Assembly: GCF_000721935.1 (NCBI RefSeq)
Contig: NZ_KL585381.1
Location: 206,511 to 222,098, forward strand
DNA from: Streptomyces sp. NRRL WC-3549
GTDB taxonomy: Bacteria; Actinomycetota; Actinomycetes; Streptomycetales; Streptomycetaceae
Length of the DNA stretch: 15,588 nt
Reading direction: 5' to 3'
Made by a program: the position numbers and the translations under genes. Under the pieces are notes generated by a model, which saw only the letters and a list, made by a program, of their open reading frames with translations, did not search any database and was not told where the DNA came from. Positions within the stretch are counted from its first letter, which is position 1; the number at the start of each line of letters is the position of its first letter. Shown here piece after piece: positions 14,877-15,588 of the stretch.

Positions 14877-15588
14877 GTGAAGATCCGGGTGGAGCGCGAT
14901 GTACTCGCGGAGGCGGTGGCCTGGGTGGCCCGCAGCCTCCCGGCCCGTCCGCCGGCGCCCGTTCTCGCGGGCCTTCTGCTGAAGGCCGAGGACGGAGCCC
15001 TCAGCTTCTCCAGCTTCGACTACGAGGTGTCGGCACGGGTCTCGGTGGACGCCGAGATCGAGGAGGACGGCACGGTCCTCGTCTCCGGCCGGCTCCTCGC
15101 CGACATCTGCCGCGCCCTGCCCAACCGCCCGGTGGAGATCTCCACCGACGGTGTACGGGCCACCGTGGTCTGCGGCTCCTCGCGGTTCACCCTCCACACC
15201 CTGCCCGTGGAGGAGTACCCGGCGCTGCCGACCATGCCGACGGCCACCGGCACCGTGCCCGGTGAGGTCTTCGCCTCCGCCGCCGCCCAGGTCGCCATCG
15301 CGGCCGGACGGGACGACACCCTGCCGGTGCTCACGGGCGTCCGCATCGAGATCGAGGGCGACACGGTCACCCTCGCCTCCACCGACCGCTACCGCTTCGC
15401 GGTCCGCGAGTTCCTGTGGAAGCCGGAGAACGCGGACGCCTCGGCCGTCGCCCTGGTGCCCGCCAAGACGCTCCTGGACACAGCCAAGGCGCTCACCAGT
15501 GGTGACACGGTCACCCTGGCGCTGTCCGGATCGGGTGCCGGCGAGGGCCTCATCGGCTTCGAGGGCGCCGGCCGCCGCACGACGACGC
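14877..15588 (+). CDS. dnaN: DNA polymerase III beta subunit, sliding clamp (3' partial)
   Basis: The frame opens with GTG at 14877, 8 nt after AGGAGG, and stays open to the window end, giving 237 codons of a clamp that normally has about 375. The first clamp domain begins KIRVERDVLAEAVAWVARSL and contains PVLAGLLLKAEDGALSFSSF and DYEVSARV. The second is reached at about residue 125 (VFASAAAQVAIAAGRDDTLPVLTGVRIE), with STDRYRFAVRE. As a ring dimer it tethers the replicative polymerase to DNA. It lies directly after oriC, the universal actinobacterial arrangement. recF is expected further downstream, outside the window. Confidence 0.98.
   Translation, partial: MKIRVERDVLAEAVAWVARSLPARPPAPVLAGLLLKAEDGALSFSSFDYEVSARVSVDAEIEEDGTVLVSGRLLADICRALPNRPVEISTDGVRATVVCGSSRFTLHTLPVEEYPALPTMPTATGTVPGEVFASAAAQVAIAAGRDDTLPVLTGVRIEIEGDTVTLASTDRYRFAVREFLWKPENADASAVALVPAKTLLDTAKALTSGDTVTLALSGSGAGEGLIGFEGAGRRTTT

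Noticed and set aside
1..15588. Mobile elements, CRISPR arrays, tRNA/rRNA genes or a defence island
   Set aside because: Read through on both strands; gene order is conserved core, repeats found are short local duplications, and no transposase, spacer array or RNA gene was seen.

Overview
This window is the replication-origin neighbourhood of a linear-chromosome actinobacterium, almost certainly a Streptomyces or close relative. The grounds are the very high GC, the frequent GTG starts, the gene order (pseudokinase–sigM–anti-sigma–trxB–trxA–acetyltransferase–parB–parA–rsmG–jag–yidC–yidD–rnpA–rpmH–dnaA–oriC–dnaN), an origin made of many TTGTCCACA-type DnaA boxes, and several GTTTCACGTGAAAC parS sites. 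The same order is known from other actinobacteria, including mycobacteria, so this is conserved core rather than an accessory island. I see no mobile element, CRISPR array, tRNA or rRNA.

Layout. Positions 1-3332 (+) carry a membrane pseudokinase (5' end cut by the window), a SigM-type ECF sigma factor and its zinc-type anti-sigma factor, packed as one transcription unit that ends in a hairpin at 3333-3357. Positions 3362-4907 (+) are the thioredoxin unit trxB-trxA, led by a textbook SigR-type promoter and closed by a hairpin shared with the convergent acetyltransferase gene. Positions 4948-8343 (-) hold the GNAT acetyltransferase, a 319-bp gap with little convincing coding content, then parB and parA (4-bp overlap). 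Upstream of parA is a leader with a parS site and a pair of DnaA boxes. Positions 8344-11854 (-) hold rsmG, and the rpmH-rnpA-yidD-yidC-jag cluster that ends in a hairpin at 9124-9153. Positions 11855-12235 are the divergent rpmH/dnaA promoter region. Then come dnaA (+), a 15-bp-stem terminator, the 0.87-kb oriC intergenic region, and the start of dnaN, which runs off the window.

How the parts work together. DnaA binds the roughly 20 boxes in the dnaA-dnaN gap, opens the origin (a candidate unwinding element with CTA triplets is at 14621-14654), and probably regulates its own promoter through boxes at 12075-12095. DnaN is the sliding clamp. ParB loads on the parS sites and ParA drives origin segregation. 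rpmH/rnpA/yidD/yidC/jag serve ribosome assembly, tRNA processing and membrane insertion, and RsmG methylates 16S rRNA. SigM/anti-sigma and the SigR-driven thioredoxin system are stress-response units.

Points most worth a second look: the pseudokinase has lost all three catalytic signatures; parS sites are embedded in coding DNA and in a terminator; small tandem duplications flank trxA on both sides; a DnaA-box pair lies upstream of parA; and a DnaA-trio-like element lies next to tandem DnaA boxes in oriC. Nothing here proves a wholly new system.
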